A DNA stretch of 64,000 nt from Microstegium vimineum. Lineage: Eukaryota > Streptophyta > Magnoliopsida > Poales > Poaceae. Below, piece after piece: positions 45,258 to 56,298 of the stretch. Under the pieces are notes generated by a model. That model did not search any database. It was not told where the DNA came from and was given only the letters and a program-made list of their open reading frames with translations. The number at the start of each line of letters is the position of its first letter. The stretch's first letter is position 1. Both the position numbers and the translations under genes were made by a program. The stretch is from assembly GCA_022036555.1 (NCBI GenBank), contig CM039133.1:11669765-11733764 (forward strand). The letters are read 5' to 3'.

Positions 45258-45420
45258 GGTACCGCGTCCCCCGGCCTGGCGTGCGCGGGGCACGTGCTCA
45301 TCGCACTCGGCGTGCACCAGTCCATGTACGCGGCGTCGGTCATCATTGGCTTCTGCTTCGGCGCGCAGTGGCCGCTCGTGTTCGCCATCATCTCAGAGAT
45401 GTTCGGGCTCAAGCAGAGGA
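45258..45420 (+). pseudogene. Fragment of a nodulin-like / NFD4-type MFS transporter gene
   Basis: The + strand frame encodes two hydrophobic stretches with CAGHVLIALGV and FCFGAQWPLVFAIISEMFGL, which I recognise as the region near the C-terminal membrane helices of plant Nodulin-like/NFD4 major facilitator proteins. Only about 50 residues are present out of the 550-600 usual. The rest of the open frame (44988 onward) is not recognised. It lies within Mutator-like terminal repeats, so it is best read as a host exon piece captured by the element. It may contribute to chimeric or antisense transcripts but not a working transporter. Confidence 0.65.
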
Positions 45421-45641
45421 GAAGAGAGAATAGAGAAGGGTGGCTGACATGTGGGTCATTGCCACGTTGTCGCCCACATCAGCTGCCACGGTGGCAAAAC
45501 CACCATCCAATACCACCAAGGGTTTTTTTTTTACTGGTTTAGGAAAGTCTAGGGGGTAAAATACCCAGTTTTATAGTTTGGGGATGAAGTAGTTGAGTCC
45601 AGATAGTTGAGGGGGTTATGTAGACTTTTTCCTATACCATA

Positions 45642-45648
45642 TATATAA
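45642..45648 (+). promoter_or_regulatory. TATA-like box of candidate PHAS locus L10
   Basis: TATATAA in 'ccatatatataacgcaac', 107 nt upstream of the L10 site; paralogous to 63891-63900 at the window end. The MULE insertion lies immediately upstream. Confidence 0.5.
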
Positions 45649-45748
45649 CGCAACACAGCCATCTATAATGCGTTTACACCTCAGAAATGTACAGTAGAAA
45701 TTTTATGCTACAATTACCAGTTGCCTTCTTTCTATATATATAGGGTCG

Positions 45749-46337
45749 TAGGCTTGGGATGAATCAAGAAATATCTTTGGACATTGTTGTAACCTTGCTC
45801 AGATTATATTGAGCAAGTTCTTGAGAGTTACAAGTGTGCTAATATATACTGTGGATTCTGGCTGATGTGTAAGCCGGTGTTTTCAGGCTGTGGAAGTGAC
45901 AGGCAACGTGAAACATCATTGCACTCATTCAATTTCTTGACGTTGACGATGAAAACTATAGCAATCATAGGCTACTATGGAGATAACTCATCAGTCGCCG
46001 CTGGTTCTCTTAGTAGCAAAAACACTTTATTTTTCCTAGTGTTACAAGTAAGTAATAGTGAAGCTTTTGCAAACGCATGCCGGGGCCCAAGTTGGCCCAC
46101 ACATAGGTCCACCAATGTTATTTCTCATCAGGAAGTGATCCACTGCAACCAGCAGAATCAATGCATCAAGTTGATTTGGTGTATACGTATGATTGTGTTG
46201 TTCAATGTTAACGAGGTGGGTGTCAATGCTGAAGTCCAAAAATAAAAGAACGCTTGCAGCTTCTAATATAACAGTGTCTCCATGCTGGCAAAAGAATTTT
46301 TTAGACGCAAGTCACGTGGTCAAAATGAAATATAATC
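45749..46337 (+). ncRNA. Candidate 21-nt PHAS locus L10 (site 45749-45770)
   Basis: Core TAGGCTTGGGATGAATCAAG, 17 of 22 positions, with T at position 12 (subtype A) but 'ctt' near its 5' end as in subtype B, so it looks intermediate. 'cacctcagaaatgta' lies 72 nt upstream. The frame 45865-46245 has no family. Confidence 0.4.
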
Positions 46338-47122
46338 ATTTGCCAGACCCAGACACCTAGCCTGACTCTACAAATAAAAAACGACCACCTCTGAATTGAA
46401 TATGCTTCTTGTAGTGGAGCTCTATCTACTCAATGCTTGAAGAGTTTTCAGATAGTCAAATTATCCACCTATGATTATGTTGACCAAATATATTCCACAC
46501 AGTGATCCTAGAGTATATGCCTTTCGACTGAATTTTTGTTTTGATATGCATGCCTCTTGATCTAAAGTAACCATTTGGAACATGAAAAACGAAATCTTCA
46601 GATGGGAAAATTTTACATATAAACATTTTGTGTACTGCCAATACTATAATGGGCCACAATGTTACACACATGTGCAACTAGTACGTAGGCAGGAGATATC
46701 GAAGATAAATCAACAGTGTAATATAGATTATTCCTCTAGAAAGTATATATTAGCTAGAATATGCGAAAATACATGCTGACCAGGTATCTAGTACATATAT
46801 TTCTAAATATCTCAGGCTACTACAGCATTTGGTGGAGCCTCCTTTCTGGTTCTGGGTAATTGAAAGCACAGAATGGGAGTTTGAAGGTAGGAGTTTAGAA
46901 ATATTTTGTTGCAGGTTTCATAGGAGTGGCGATGAGAATAAAGGTTTACAAGGCCAACTCCTGCTGCTCAAAACTATGGGAAGATGTTGGAATCGTGGTT
47001 AAAGAAAGTTCCCCTTCTTATATCTCCCTTCAGGAACCAAACAATAAATTAGATCTAAAATTTAAATTTCCATCTTATTAATTCCCTGCATCAACCACTC
47101 CAACTACTAATTCCCAAAGCCC

Positions 47123-47173
<51 letters not shown>

Positions 47174-47490
47174 GCCAAACGCCCCTCATCTTCATAAGAA
47201 AACTATATAGAACCTATAGGTGCCTCAAGCCTCAATCTTATAGATGTGACCCGGTTCGTAAAAACACTTTTCATAGCAAAGAAACCACACAAGATATGAG
47301 GCAGGTTCTAGCTGCTAGTATTACTGTATTCTATTTCACTAAAGCTACCTGGAGTCCGTCATAGGCTTGGGAAGATCAGGATTGTTTGTAGCACAGTCTA
47401 GATCTCTGGGCTGATTATTTCACTATGAGCCATATCCACACCCAGCTCTAAGATGGATGAAGTCATAGGTGGCAGTCAATTTGGTACTGC
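46338..47490. repeat. Segmental duplication, partner of 60850-62165
   Basis: 'cttgaagagttttcagatag', 'caaattatccacctatgatt' and many further blocks are shared in the same order, ending in loci L11 and L14. The partner copy carries a hAT MITE and a Stowaway absent here, so this copy serves as the empty-site reference. Confidence 0.85.
47126..47171 (+). repeat. (AT)n microsatellite at the L11 TATA position
   Basis: About 45 bp of pure alternating AT between 'cccttc' and 'gttgccaaacgc'. In the paralogous loci the same place holds the short 'atatatag'. It is thus an expansion of the putative TATA box. Confidence 0.95.
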
Positions 47491-47500
47491 AGAGTGAACG
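47362..47500 (+). ncRNA. Candidate PHAS locus L11 (site 47362-47382, 1-nt deletion)
   Basis: Core TAGGCTTGGGAAG then ATCAGGAT: the C of 'gcatc' is deleted, leaving a 21-nt site with a bulge. Subtype B. The box-to-site distance is 197 nt. The downstream block ('ggctgattatttcactatg') matches L14. Cleavage may be weakened by the bulge. Confidence 0.4.
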
Positions 47501-48800
47501 GGCTTATTTTTCTAGCTTCTCATGCTGACATGTCATCAAAATCTGATTCACATCTGAATTCATCTTATACACTACCGACGATTCAGGACAGTCATGTGCC
47601 TGTCCACCTTCCATTCCCGGCCTGTAGGTCACTAGACCTCCCCTCCGCACTCATGCATGTATGTATCACCTTCTCATACTCGCTCGCAGACCAGACGCTG
47701 CCGCGTGCCCTCGCCTGCCGGATGTCGACGACACACATGACTACGCGTGCATATGCAGCCCTCCACGGCAGGTGGAGGCCGGCCGAGGCCCATCTGCCGT
47801 CTGCCTTGGACATGCAAGGCCGGGCTCTTCGACGATGACGAGCGTAAGCACACAGCCTTCTATGGCGAGGTGTGGTCATCGTCCATGCATGCTCCGGCAT
47901 GGTGAGCACGAGCTCATGCCGGCCTGGTGGCTAGGGAGAAGACGGTTGACTTAAGAGACAAAGAAAATAAAAGAAAGGCAACATTAATTTATTAGGCAAC
48001 ATTCCATGAAATTCAGCAAGATTACTTAATTGCCAGGGAACATTGTTGCAACGTTTCAATATTTACAGTGATATCATGTATACCTATAGCATTGTCTTTA
48101 TTTGAAAGGGTATGCTATAATGCATTTTGAGCTCGATCTAAGAAAAAACATAAAACAATGAAGGTTTTTCTTTCTGGATAGGAACATTTTCTTAACATAT
48201 TGGCGTATTTTTATTCTATGTTAAAGGAATTTTTCCACTAACATGAGAAAAGCAAGGAAAAAAAATCATAAGACATTTTATTTAGATAATGACTTGATTT
48301 ATGTGTGGCTTTTATTTTGGTTTGTTACATCTATTTTAGCTAATAAGATTTTCTTCATAAAATTCATTGTTGTGAACTTATGTATTGGTAGGTGACAATT
48401 GAATGCATCAGACATAGTGAGAAATTTTGAAAATACGGAAACCATTACTATAATAACTTATTCACTTCTTAAAATGGAAATTATATGGTGTGACATTTAT
48501 GACCCTAGAATACTAATATTACATCACAACAACCAAGTGTTTTCTAAGATACAATTATATGATGTTATGACATCACCTCAAGCATTAATTAGACTAATGT
48601 TTTTCAATACTGCTAGAACAATGGCTTGCCCCACATCAACCCTATTTCACACGTTAGCATATAATAGAACAGTGGGCAAAGGCATTTCCATTCTATATAT
48701 GCTTAATAAGTCAATAGTGAGAGCTAACAGAATTGTGTTTGTGAGAGATGAAAGGGCTGGGAGGAAGGGGAGAGAGAGAGAGAGCATTCATATTTTCCAT
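47501..48800. other. Intergenic, no gene recognised
   Basis: 47570-47940 is GC-richer with overlapping short frames on both strands, none recognised. 47950-48800 is AT-rich; the 137-aa frame at 48399-48812 has no domain and AT-driven composition. A short (GA)n run lies at 48770-48784. Confidence 0.5.
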
Positions 48801-48807
48801 TATATAT
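48801..48807 (+). promoter_or_regulatory. TATA-like box of candidate PHAS locus L12
   Basis: TATATAT in 'ccattatatatcctaac', 114 nt upstream of the L12 site, within the subtype A range. Confidence 0.4.
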
Positions 48808-48914
48808 CCTAACATACTGCATATCCAACACGAGCATTCACCAGGTGTTCCTCATAGCGTGTGCCTGCAGCTTTAGAGAGGCAATTGTTTAAAGCTACTG
48901 AATGTATATGGTAG

Positions 48915-49380
48915 TATGATTGAGAGGCATCAGGATCTTCATCATGCTGCACGTTTCTCATGCTGGCACTAGCAGTTGCCTTGGGTGGCCAAATGACACA
49001 TAGATGCCTCCGGTGTTGCATCAGATGGCCAAATGACATATTGATGCATCAGGTGTTGCTTCATTTCTCTGTCTCAGGGAGCAGCGGATCATATTGTTGC
49101 ACACATTTTCAGTTGGGGCATATATATGGAAGATTACATGGCGATGCTGCCGATGCATATTTATGTCCTAGCGAGTGACGGACTAGGCAGCTGCGCTAGC
49201 GATGCTGCTGGTATGGCTGAGGGGCTACATATCTTGCGGTGGCATGGCCGTACCTTCGGTCTCCATCATCCATCTGGTGGAGCTCGTGGAGTTCTTGCTC
49301 CTACTGCTGCATGACTCAGCTCTTCCCACTCTAAACACAAACTCCTGCTCTAGATGTAGAAATGGTCTAGTTATTGATGC
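48915..49380 (+). ncRNA. Candidate 21-nt PHAS locus L12 (site 48915-48936)
   Basis: Core GATTGAGAGGCATCAGGAT, 18 of 22 positions (mismatches 3, 6, 9, 22). It is the only site that keeps the consensus G at position 12, next to the cleavage bond, so on paired bases it may be the most cleavable. Downstream (48977-49060) a 40-bp unit with 'tggccaaatgaca' is tandemly duplicated. Confidence 0.5.
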
Positions 49381-50079
49381 CTGACGCTGGATGGGGCGGC
49401 ATGATCAGCTGTGCTGTGCAGGGGACGGCAGCTGCCGTAGACTTTAAGCTGTGTACTGTCTCCTGTGTACACGATTTGTATCATTTCCATCATTTTGCTC
49501 AGTTAAAACTTGTCGGAGGATTTTGTTTTCTTACTAATCGATTGGCTCTTAGTTTCTAAAAACCAAAGTTTCTGCGAACCGAATAAACAGAACCGAACTA
49601 TCTCGGTTACAACCGATTGCCCTGGCCTAATGGGATTACTGACCCCACAAAAGTGGTTGTTGACAGCTCAATAATGCAAACACTGTACCAATCATCTGTC
49701 ATCAGATGATGATAATAGTAGACCTGGGAACAGGAGGCAGCATAGCACAATGTATGTTTCTTGGGTTTCATCAAGAATAGGTTGGAGATCACCTACAACA
49801 ATTAAAACTCATGAGGTAAATTCTGGAAGAAAACAACGTCGACAGGTCAATTAAGATGCAGATGCAGGAATTGATCTTGCACATGTGTATGCTGATAACT
49901 CGATTCATTTGGCATCTTTTGGCAGTTTAAGTTCCAACGTTTAAAACTACATATATGCATTTTCAAAATTGGCATATTGTGTCAGCTTCACTACAACAAA
50001 TTAAAGCTGATACATAACTCGATATATTTGCCTCTTTTTTTCTAAAAGGAACGCACACAGTGCTAACATTGATGTGTAA
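49381..50079. other. Intergenic, no gene seen
   Basis: Contains 'cttgggtttcatcaagaat' near 49760, a very degenerate miR2118-like string not counted as a locus. No gene. Confidence 0.5.
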
Positions 50080-50290
50080 AGGCGTCTCCAATGGTCTAGC
50101 TTATAGCTAGCTTATGATTTTTTTAATCATTCAATAATACAAAAGAAAAAAAAAACTAGCATAGACTTAAGAGATAGTCTCGTACGCTTTATGATGCACT
50201 CTTCCCTCACAGCACGATATTCAGGGCAATGTTTCTCTACCATATGTGTTAGTTTAGAGCTAGTACTAGCTTATACTGTTAGAGACGCCC
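50080..50290. mobile_element. Tourist-like (PIF/Harbinger) MITE, 211 bp
   Basis: Ends AGGCGTCTCCAATGG and '...tgttagagacgccc' are inverted and flanked by TAA on both sides (50077-50079 and 50291-50293). Size and duplication fit a Tourist-type MITE. Confidence 0.75.
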
Positions 50291-50293
50291 TAA

Positions 50294-50999
50294 TTAAGTA
50301 CTCATTCACAGTGCATACATGTCTTCAAATGGGGCCGACATTGGGGACCCTGGCCATCAGTCCGCGGTACACTGATAAGTGTTACATTGCAATGGACTGT
50401 ACGTGTGCAGCATGAGACGTTGGAGTAGTGTCTTCCAACTTGGGACAGTTTTCTGAAGTAGATGCAACAACATTTAGAATGCTCCAAGATGGATAACTCA
50501 TATGCATTATCCTGGCAGTCCATGCATGCAAGATGCTAGGTACAAGGTACAAGGTACTGGGTATTGGCAATGTACAGGCTGTGATGTAGTATGAGGCAGT
50601 GGGTGATGATCCGCACAAGACAACTAGTCTCAAATTCGTTCGCGGCAATCGTAAGTGGGAGTTACAGAACTTCCCAATGTTTCCCAATATCCTGATGAGC
50701 AGCACTTGCAGCACAAGCATTTCCTCGCTTGCATTTTATTCTGAGGGCTTAGCTAGGACGCTATCTCCTTGCACCCGTCAGGTTCTACTACTTATAGATT
50801 GTGCATATGCTTCATCATATGCCCCCGAAAGAAGTCTTTGCTTTAATTAGCTCTGGTGGTCCATGCTTTAATTAATTAGCTCTACCTCTTTTTTATTACC
50901 ACACCTTTTTGGTCACCAGTTATATTTATTAATTAAGGTCACCAGTTACATTTTTAAGGTCAAATGCATATATAATTGAACAAAATTAAGCTCCCCATA
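50294..50999. other. Intergenic, no gene seen
   Basis: A string 'acttcccaatgtttcccaat' near 50670 resembles the 12220 and 15055 repeat copies. No gene. Confidence 0.5.
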
Positions 51000-51084
51000 T
51001 GTTGAATATGTTCCAGATTAACAGTTCAAGATAAAGGCCGGACTTCTAACGAAGCGAAGCGGAGGCCCATCGCCGGAAGGCTTG

Positions 51085-51360
51085 GCTGAAAGGTTTGTAC
51101 GCTGAGCTGTGTGGAGTTGATTCTTGCGTTAATTTATTCTGTGACAGTCAAAGTGTCATTTACCTTACCAAAGATTAGATGTTCCATGAGAGGACTAAAC
51201 ATATTGACATCAAATATCATTTTGTTCGTGATGTGATCGATGATGGTAAGTTAAAGGTACGCAAGATCAGTACTCATGATAATCCTGCTGATATGATGAC
51301 TAAACATGTTCATGTTGCTAAGTTTGAGTTGTGCTCGAGCTTAATTGGTTTAGTGGATTA
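51085..51360 (+). pseudogene. Copia RNase H C-terminal fragment
   Basis: The frame encodes WLKGLYAELCGV, LFCDSQSVIYLTK, RTKHIDIKYHFVRD and ADMMTKHV, the C-terminal half of plant copia RNase H. There is one in-frame TAG (after LTKD) at about 51177. It ends 100 bp before the 3' LTR as in intact elements. It belongs to a different copia family from the 27-39 kb element. Confidence 0.88.
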
Positions 51361-51460
51361 GCCCCAGAGGCTATTTGGCACCAGTGCTATTTTTCTTTGT
51401 TATGATCAGGATGAAGGTGTTGATTTATGCTACAAGGTGATTTTGTCTCAAGGTGGAGTT

Positions 51461-51821
51461 TGTTGAATATGTTCCAAATTAACAGTCCAAGATAAAGGTC
51501 GGACTTTTGACGGAGCGAAGCGGAGGTCCGTCACCGGGAAGCTTGGGCCGGAGCGAAGTGGAGTTGGGGGGTGCGGGGGCTGGCCCCCGCGGTACGGTAC
51601 ATATACCCGTCGCTAGGGTTCCACCGTGATCAAGTCATTCATTATTCTTGTAAGCCGCCTCACGTCGTTGTAACCGGCTCTTGATAATAGTGAGGAGTGT
51701 TTGCTGGCTGGCGCCCATGGTTTTTCCCCTTCACATTGGAGGGGTTTTTCACGCTAAATCTTGTGTCTCGCTGTGGTTTGATCTTGTGTTCTTCGCCGTA
51801 TATCCGCCGTTATTTACAACA
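51461..51821 (+). repeat. 3' LTR of the small copia element, 361 bp
   Basis: TGTTGAATATG...TTTACAACA, with TG...CA ends, a 'gtacatatac' TATA-like region near 51597 and 'ttcattattcttg' leader-like sequence. Confidence 0.88.
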
Positions 51822-52990
51822 CCCCACACCTACATATCAAACACAATGAGCAGCGCGAGAGTCATGCACGGTCGTTCGGCACAAGCCCTGTCAAGACACC
51901 CCCAAGGGAGACTTGAAACAAACCACGTTTTACTGGATCCACAACAAAAATGAGAGACATTACAGTATCTTAATACATTTTACACATCACAGTCAGTATT
52001 AAAGTTGATTTCAATACATATCAGCGTGTAACATTCCATAGAAGCAATTTATAGAATAGGGTTGCAACCCGATTTAATGGGAGTATCCAAAAGGTCCCTA
52101 GGAGGATCAATCTCAATCCCCTCGACCTTGTAGCAGCCATGCATGCCACGGTCGGCGCCACGTTGAAAATCGAATTGGGTAAGGATTGCATAGTGTTCTC
52201 CATGGGTGAAGAAGTCGCTTATGTGGCGTGCCAGAACTATTGGAGGGTGAAGTAGTAGTCATGGATTTAACAGAGGAAGGCACAGATGCAGCAACTCATA
52301 TGAGGTGCGTCCACATGGACCCGGTGCGGCAGCGCTGGAGGGAAGCACACCCATTAAAACTAGAGGGGCACCGTCAGCGCTGGAGGGAATCACACTTCAC
52401 ACCCATTAAAACTAGAGGCGCACGAGTGGGGATAACACATCTAGGTGATGGGCATGGCGCTGAGAAGAGAATGGCGTGCAGAAGCAAGCGAACGACGGCA
52501 GATGCTTTTTCTGATGGAGAAGAGAGGGAGACAGAGGAATAGATTGCCGGTTAGTGTTAGTTTTTTTATTCAGTACGACCTATTGCACAAGCAGTTCGTG
52601 TAACAAGTCTGCATCTTACAGTCTCATTTTTGTAGATCGACCTTGTAAGAAGGCATGCCTCTAAAAATGCATTTTGAGGCTTGGCCTATACTCATCTCAG
52701 TTGCTCGATGATTTGGGTCGACGTTAAAAGAAATGGTCGTCTCTGAAATGAAATCCTAAACTCATTTTTGTGCTAATGTTAATATGCTCAGTCCTTCAAA
52801 GGTGCTTATAAAGTTTATGTATATTTATTTATAAAGATGAGTGTGCGTACATGTTGTGATCGTTGTCATGTATTGTGTAATTCTAAAAAAAAAGAGTGTC
52901 GATTTGAAACATGAAAATAAAATTTTAAAATAGGAAAATGTACATACAAATACATTAAGTATTGCAATAATAATGGGTATTGATTATTAC
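51822..52990. other. Intergenic; unrecognised GC-richer patch 52200-52545
   Basis: A 104-aa + strand frame (52228-52542) contains a short internal duplication ('agcgctggaggga...cccattaaaactagagg' twice) and no known domain. The opposite strand at 52020-52203 is open too. This might be a captured host fragment, but I cannot name it. 52900-52985 belongs to the array block also seen at 63035. Confidence 0.45.
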
Positions 52991-53652
52991 CACTACTATA
53001 GGATTGATTTTTCGTGGCGGTTATTCCAACCACCACGGATCAATTGTCACGGTTAATCGGGGCATTAACCGTGGCGGTTGGCCAACCGCCACGGTTAATA
53101 CCATTAACCATCGCGGTTATGTTAGGCCAACCGATATTAACTGTGGTGGTTGCTTATGTAAACCGTCACGGTTAATAGTAATTAACCGTGACGGTTTCTT
53201 ATAGCAACCGTCATGGTTAATATTTTCCAAAAAACAAAAAAAAAGTTTTTTTTATTTTAAATATGATTTCAAAATATTTGTCTCAAATTCAAGCACAAAT
53301 TATATAAGAGGACATAAGCATACATGGATTAAACAAGTATATTACATGAATGTGTTGTCTTCTTCCAAGAGAACCGATATCACAAAGTTACAACAAGTTC
53401 ATTATATATACTCATTATACAAAAATAACTGCAATGAAGCAACAACAGTAGTAGAGAGCCCAGCAACAGAGAGCAACAGTAGTATGAGTATAGAGAAGAG
53501 TAGAGGGTAGTAGAGGGTAGGAGTAGTTCACACAGAGCAGCATGCTTGTTGTATTCTTTGGGACTCTGGACTCCATCGGCTCCAACGATCCTTTGCTTTC
53601 CTGACACAACCACATGCTTGTTGGAATCTCTGGGCTTCTTGTAGTAGGCTAC

Positions 53653-54138
53653 CTACGTGACGCGGTTTGCGGGTACCCACTCATAGTCTTTGTAGCCGAC
53701 CCTTTGTAGGTCAACGGTGGTTAGTCCATATTCATCTATATCAACTCCCTTCAGGTTGGCCCAATTGCACCGACAGATGGGTATCTCGAGGTCACCGCCG
53801 TAGTCAAGTTCACATATCTCTTCGATCTGCCCGTAGAATAACTTCATCTGCATTGTCGCCTCGTCAATGCCATCATATCGAATACCACTGTTTTGTGTCG
53901 CGCTCTTCTTGTCCTTGTCTTTTGTGTGAAACCTGTATCCATTGATGGCATACCCTTGCCACGTGGTGATTTGGCTGGATGGTCCGGATGTAAGCCTAGA
54001 TTCTTCAGTGCTTCCGTCGATGGGATGTCCTGCTTTTGGATCCACGTCGTGAACTTGATCTTGTGTTGTCTCTGTACCCACGCCTCCGTGCGACCGGCCG
54101 CAGTGTGGCAAATCTCGTTCAGGTGTTGCTCGACCCAC
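53653..54138 (-). pseudogene. CACTA transposase C-terminal part (DUF4216-like)
   Basis: The second half of this frame (WQGYAINGYRFHTKDKDK to GLTTVDLQRVGYKDYEW) fits the DUF4216 domain that follows DUF4218 in TNP2-type transposases of grass CACTA elements. It includes the 'FYGQIEEICELDYGG' segment. It overlaps the previous frame in a different register, showing a frameshift near 53950. Confidence 0.75.
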
Positions 54139-54734
54139 TGTTCCATCGACACTAACTGATTAAGGACGGTGTGATGGGCTTCTTGCAAGATTTCCTCGTC
54201 TATATTAGTGCATACTTTTCTTCCCGTGCACCCCATACCCGTTGTTCTGCCTTCGTGCAGGTGGACGGGCAGCCCAATAGCATTTCCATCTCGGATGTAT
54301 CTCGTGCAACAGTTAACGGCCTCCTCCATTGTGTATGCCTTGATCATGGAGCCCTCCGGGTAAGCACGGTTATGGACGTATCTGCTGAGGGTGGACATGA
54401 ACCGCTCATACGTCCACATCTGGTGCAAGTAGACAGGACCAAGTTCCTCTATCTGATCCACCATGCGCATCATTAGGTCTGGCATAATATCGAAGAAAGA
54501 AGGTGGGAAACAAATCTCAAGCTGGCAAAGAGTCTCCGCGATAAACTCTTTTAAGGCAGGCAGCTCAGCTTCATCAATGACCTTCTGTGTGATGCGGTTA
54601 AAGAAATAGTACATGCGTGTGATGACCATCTTCACGTACTCTGGACCGATAACCTTTATCACAATAGGAAGGAACACAATCAACATTATGTGGCAGTCAT
54701 GGGAGTTGAAGTTGGTCATTGTCGGGTCTTTCAT
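53844..54734 (-). pseudogene. CACTA transposase middle part (DUF4218-like)
   Basis: 296 aa. Residues 10-150 carry the hallmark NSHDCHIMLIVFLP segment, then ALKEFIAETLCQLEICFPP and WTYERFMSTLSRYVHNRAYPEGSM, which identify DUF4218. The end reads on into the linker before DUF4216, then leaves frame. The upstream catalytic Transposase_21 core is only partly present (next entry). Confidence 0.85.
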
Positions 54735-54812
54735 CGAGACCAGACTCTTTATGTTGGAAGAGAAACCGGTCGGGACCTGTACATCCCTAAGACACTTGTA
54801 GAAAGCCCTCCT

Positions 54813-55010
54813 CTAATCCTGTGTAAGGTTGTAGCTCGGGCCTGGAAGGTCAACTTTATTTTCACTTTGGCCCGCCGGTGTTGGGTGGATTTCGTGCCTG
54901 ATGTTCTGTTTCACAAGGTCCATACGTGACTTGAGACCATCTTTTGCCTTAGTCTTCATGTCTAGGAGGCACCCGATCGTGCTCTCGAAGACATTTTTCT
55001 CTAGGTGCAT
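54813..55010 (-). pseudogene. CACTA transposase linker fragment
   Basis: 65 aa beginning MHLEKNVFESTIGCLLDMKTKAKDG, the short conserved segment between the Transposase_21 core and DUF4218 in this family. Stops in the surrounding sequence separate it from its neighbours. Confidence 0.75.
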
Positions 55011-55093
55011 GTAGTCGATGGTACGCGGTGTATTGAGCTCCTTCCAGTATGGCAGGAACTTGAAGAAACATGACTACTTCTTGAATGAAACCT

Positions 55094-55789
55094 TCACGAT
55101 ATGTGCTTCCTCGTCCTCGTCATCTCGCTTTCTCTTCTTCTAGGTTTCTTCTGCCCATCTTCGTCCTCTTTCTTCTTCTTTCCAAACTCGAAGTTAATAT
55201 CCTTCACAATATCAAACACCTTTGGCCCATACCTAGTCCTCTCTGGCTCAGTCTGTGGCTCGGCCTGGTTATCGAAGAATTGATTCATCGAAGAATGACG
55301 GTACATGTGCTTCTTATGGGGGAATCTTCTATGATTCATGTACACCGTCTTCTGGGATCCACTAAGATAAGTGGAGCAGGTACCATCAATGCATACTACG
55401 CAACCAGTCTCCCCTTTAATCTGTCCCGATAGTGAAAAATGACCAGGGTAGTCGGTGATGGTGACACAGATGATGGCTTTTAGAGTGAACTCCTTCATTA
55501 GGGACGCATCCATCATTCGGACCCCTTCCACCCATAGTTTCTGCATATCCTCCATCAACGGCTCTAGGAACACGTCTATATTGTTGTCGGGTTGCCTCGG
55601 TCCTGAGATAAGCATTGACAGTAGAAGATACTTGCGCTTCTGACATAGGTGCGGAGGTAGGTTATATATGGTGAGGGTGACTGGCCAGATGTTGTGCGTG
55701 CTGTTGAGGTCACCGAACGGATTCATCCTATCTGTACTCAGTGTGAACCTCACATTCCTCAGCTCGTCCCCAAACTCCTTCGCGAACAT
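55094..55789 (-). pseudogene. CACTA transposase core fragment (Transposase_21 / TNP2)
   Basis: 231 aa with NVRFTLSTDRMNPFGD, IWPVTLTIYNLPPHLCQK, LLLSMLISGPRQPDNNIDVF and TITDYPGHFSLSGQIKGETGC, the central motifs of the En/Spm TNP2-type transposase that binds ends and cuts DNA in the nucleus. It normally sits in an 800-1000-aa protein; the N-terminal zinc and associated domains are not found, replaced by a local tandem duplication (55743-56295). The C-terminus ends in a Lys/Arg/Glu-rich tail before a stop. Non-functional. Confidence 0.88.
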
Positions 55790-56295
55790 GGCATCGAACC
55801 GCTTCCACTACTTACCATCGGAGGGGCATCGAACCGCTTCCACTGCATGGACAAACCATGAGCTCCCGATCCAGACTGAGGTGATGTTTCTACGCAATGG
55901 GCATGAACTTCTTCCTCCCATTTTCTAGGAATCTCAGATCCATCCTCAATGTCTTGTACATCCACTCATCCCTGTGCTCCATAACCTTTCAAATGCACAA
56001 AAAATCAAATTAGCTTAGCGTGAACCTCACATTCCTCGGCTCGTCCCCAAACTCCTTCGCGAACATGGCATCGAACCGCTTCCACTGCTTACCATCGGAG
56101 GGGCATCGAACCGCTTCCACTGCATGGACAAACCAAGAGCTCCCGATCCAGACTGAGGTGATGCTTCTATGCAACAGGCATGAACTTCTTCCTCCCATTT
56201 TCTAGGAAACTCATATCCATCCTCGATGTCTTGTACATCCACTCATCCCTGTGCCCATAACCTTTCAAATGCACAAAAAATCAAATTAGCTTAGC
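55743..56295. repeat. Tandem duplication, period 277 bp, inside the CACTA element
   Basis: 'gtgaacctcacattcctc' starts at 55743 and again at 56020. Both copies run to 'caaattagcttagc'. The duplication covers the 5' edge of the transposase fragment, giving duplicate start-proximal coding pieces. Confidence 0.9.
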
Positions 56296-56298
56296 ATG

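Larger units (their letters stand above)
44320..45632. mobile_element. Pack-MULE-like element carrying a transporter gene fragment
   Basis: Long inverted ends: GGAAAAAGTCTACTTAATCC at the left and, on the other strand, GGAAAAAGTCTACATAACCC at the right, staying similar for about 80-100 bp ('aactataaaaccgggta'). The interior is GC-rich and contains a gene fragment (45258-45420) and a nested CACTA MITE (44765-44988). A candidate 9-bp duplication is TATACTATA (44304-44312) / TATACCATA (45633-45641) if seven left-end bases belong to the element. The paralogous sequence at 63886 has no insertion. Confidence 0.8.
51000..51821 (+). mobile_element. Gutted Ty1/copia element: partial 5' LTR fused to RNase H, then 3' LTR
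   Basis: The left LTR piece starts TGTTGAATATGTTCC at 51000 and matches the right LTR for about 88 bp. It then runs straight into RNase H coding sequence. A purine tract ('tcaaggtggagttt', 51448-51460) precedes the complete 3' LTR. Several kilobases of gag-pol are missing. The flanking 5-mers (ccata / cccca) do not match well. Confidence 0.88.

Noticed and set aside
48399..48812. 137-aa frame
   Set aside because: AT-driven composition, no recognisable motif, no supporting start context.
49757..49778. Further miR2118-like string 'cttgggtttcatcaagaat'
   Set aside because: Too many mismatches in the centre and no paralogous flanks.
52228..52542. 104-aa frame as a host gene
   Set aside because: Contains an internal tandem duplication and no known domain; the opposite strand is equally open nearby.
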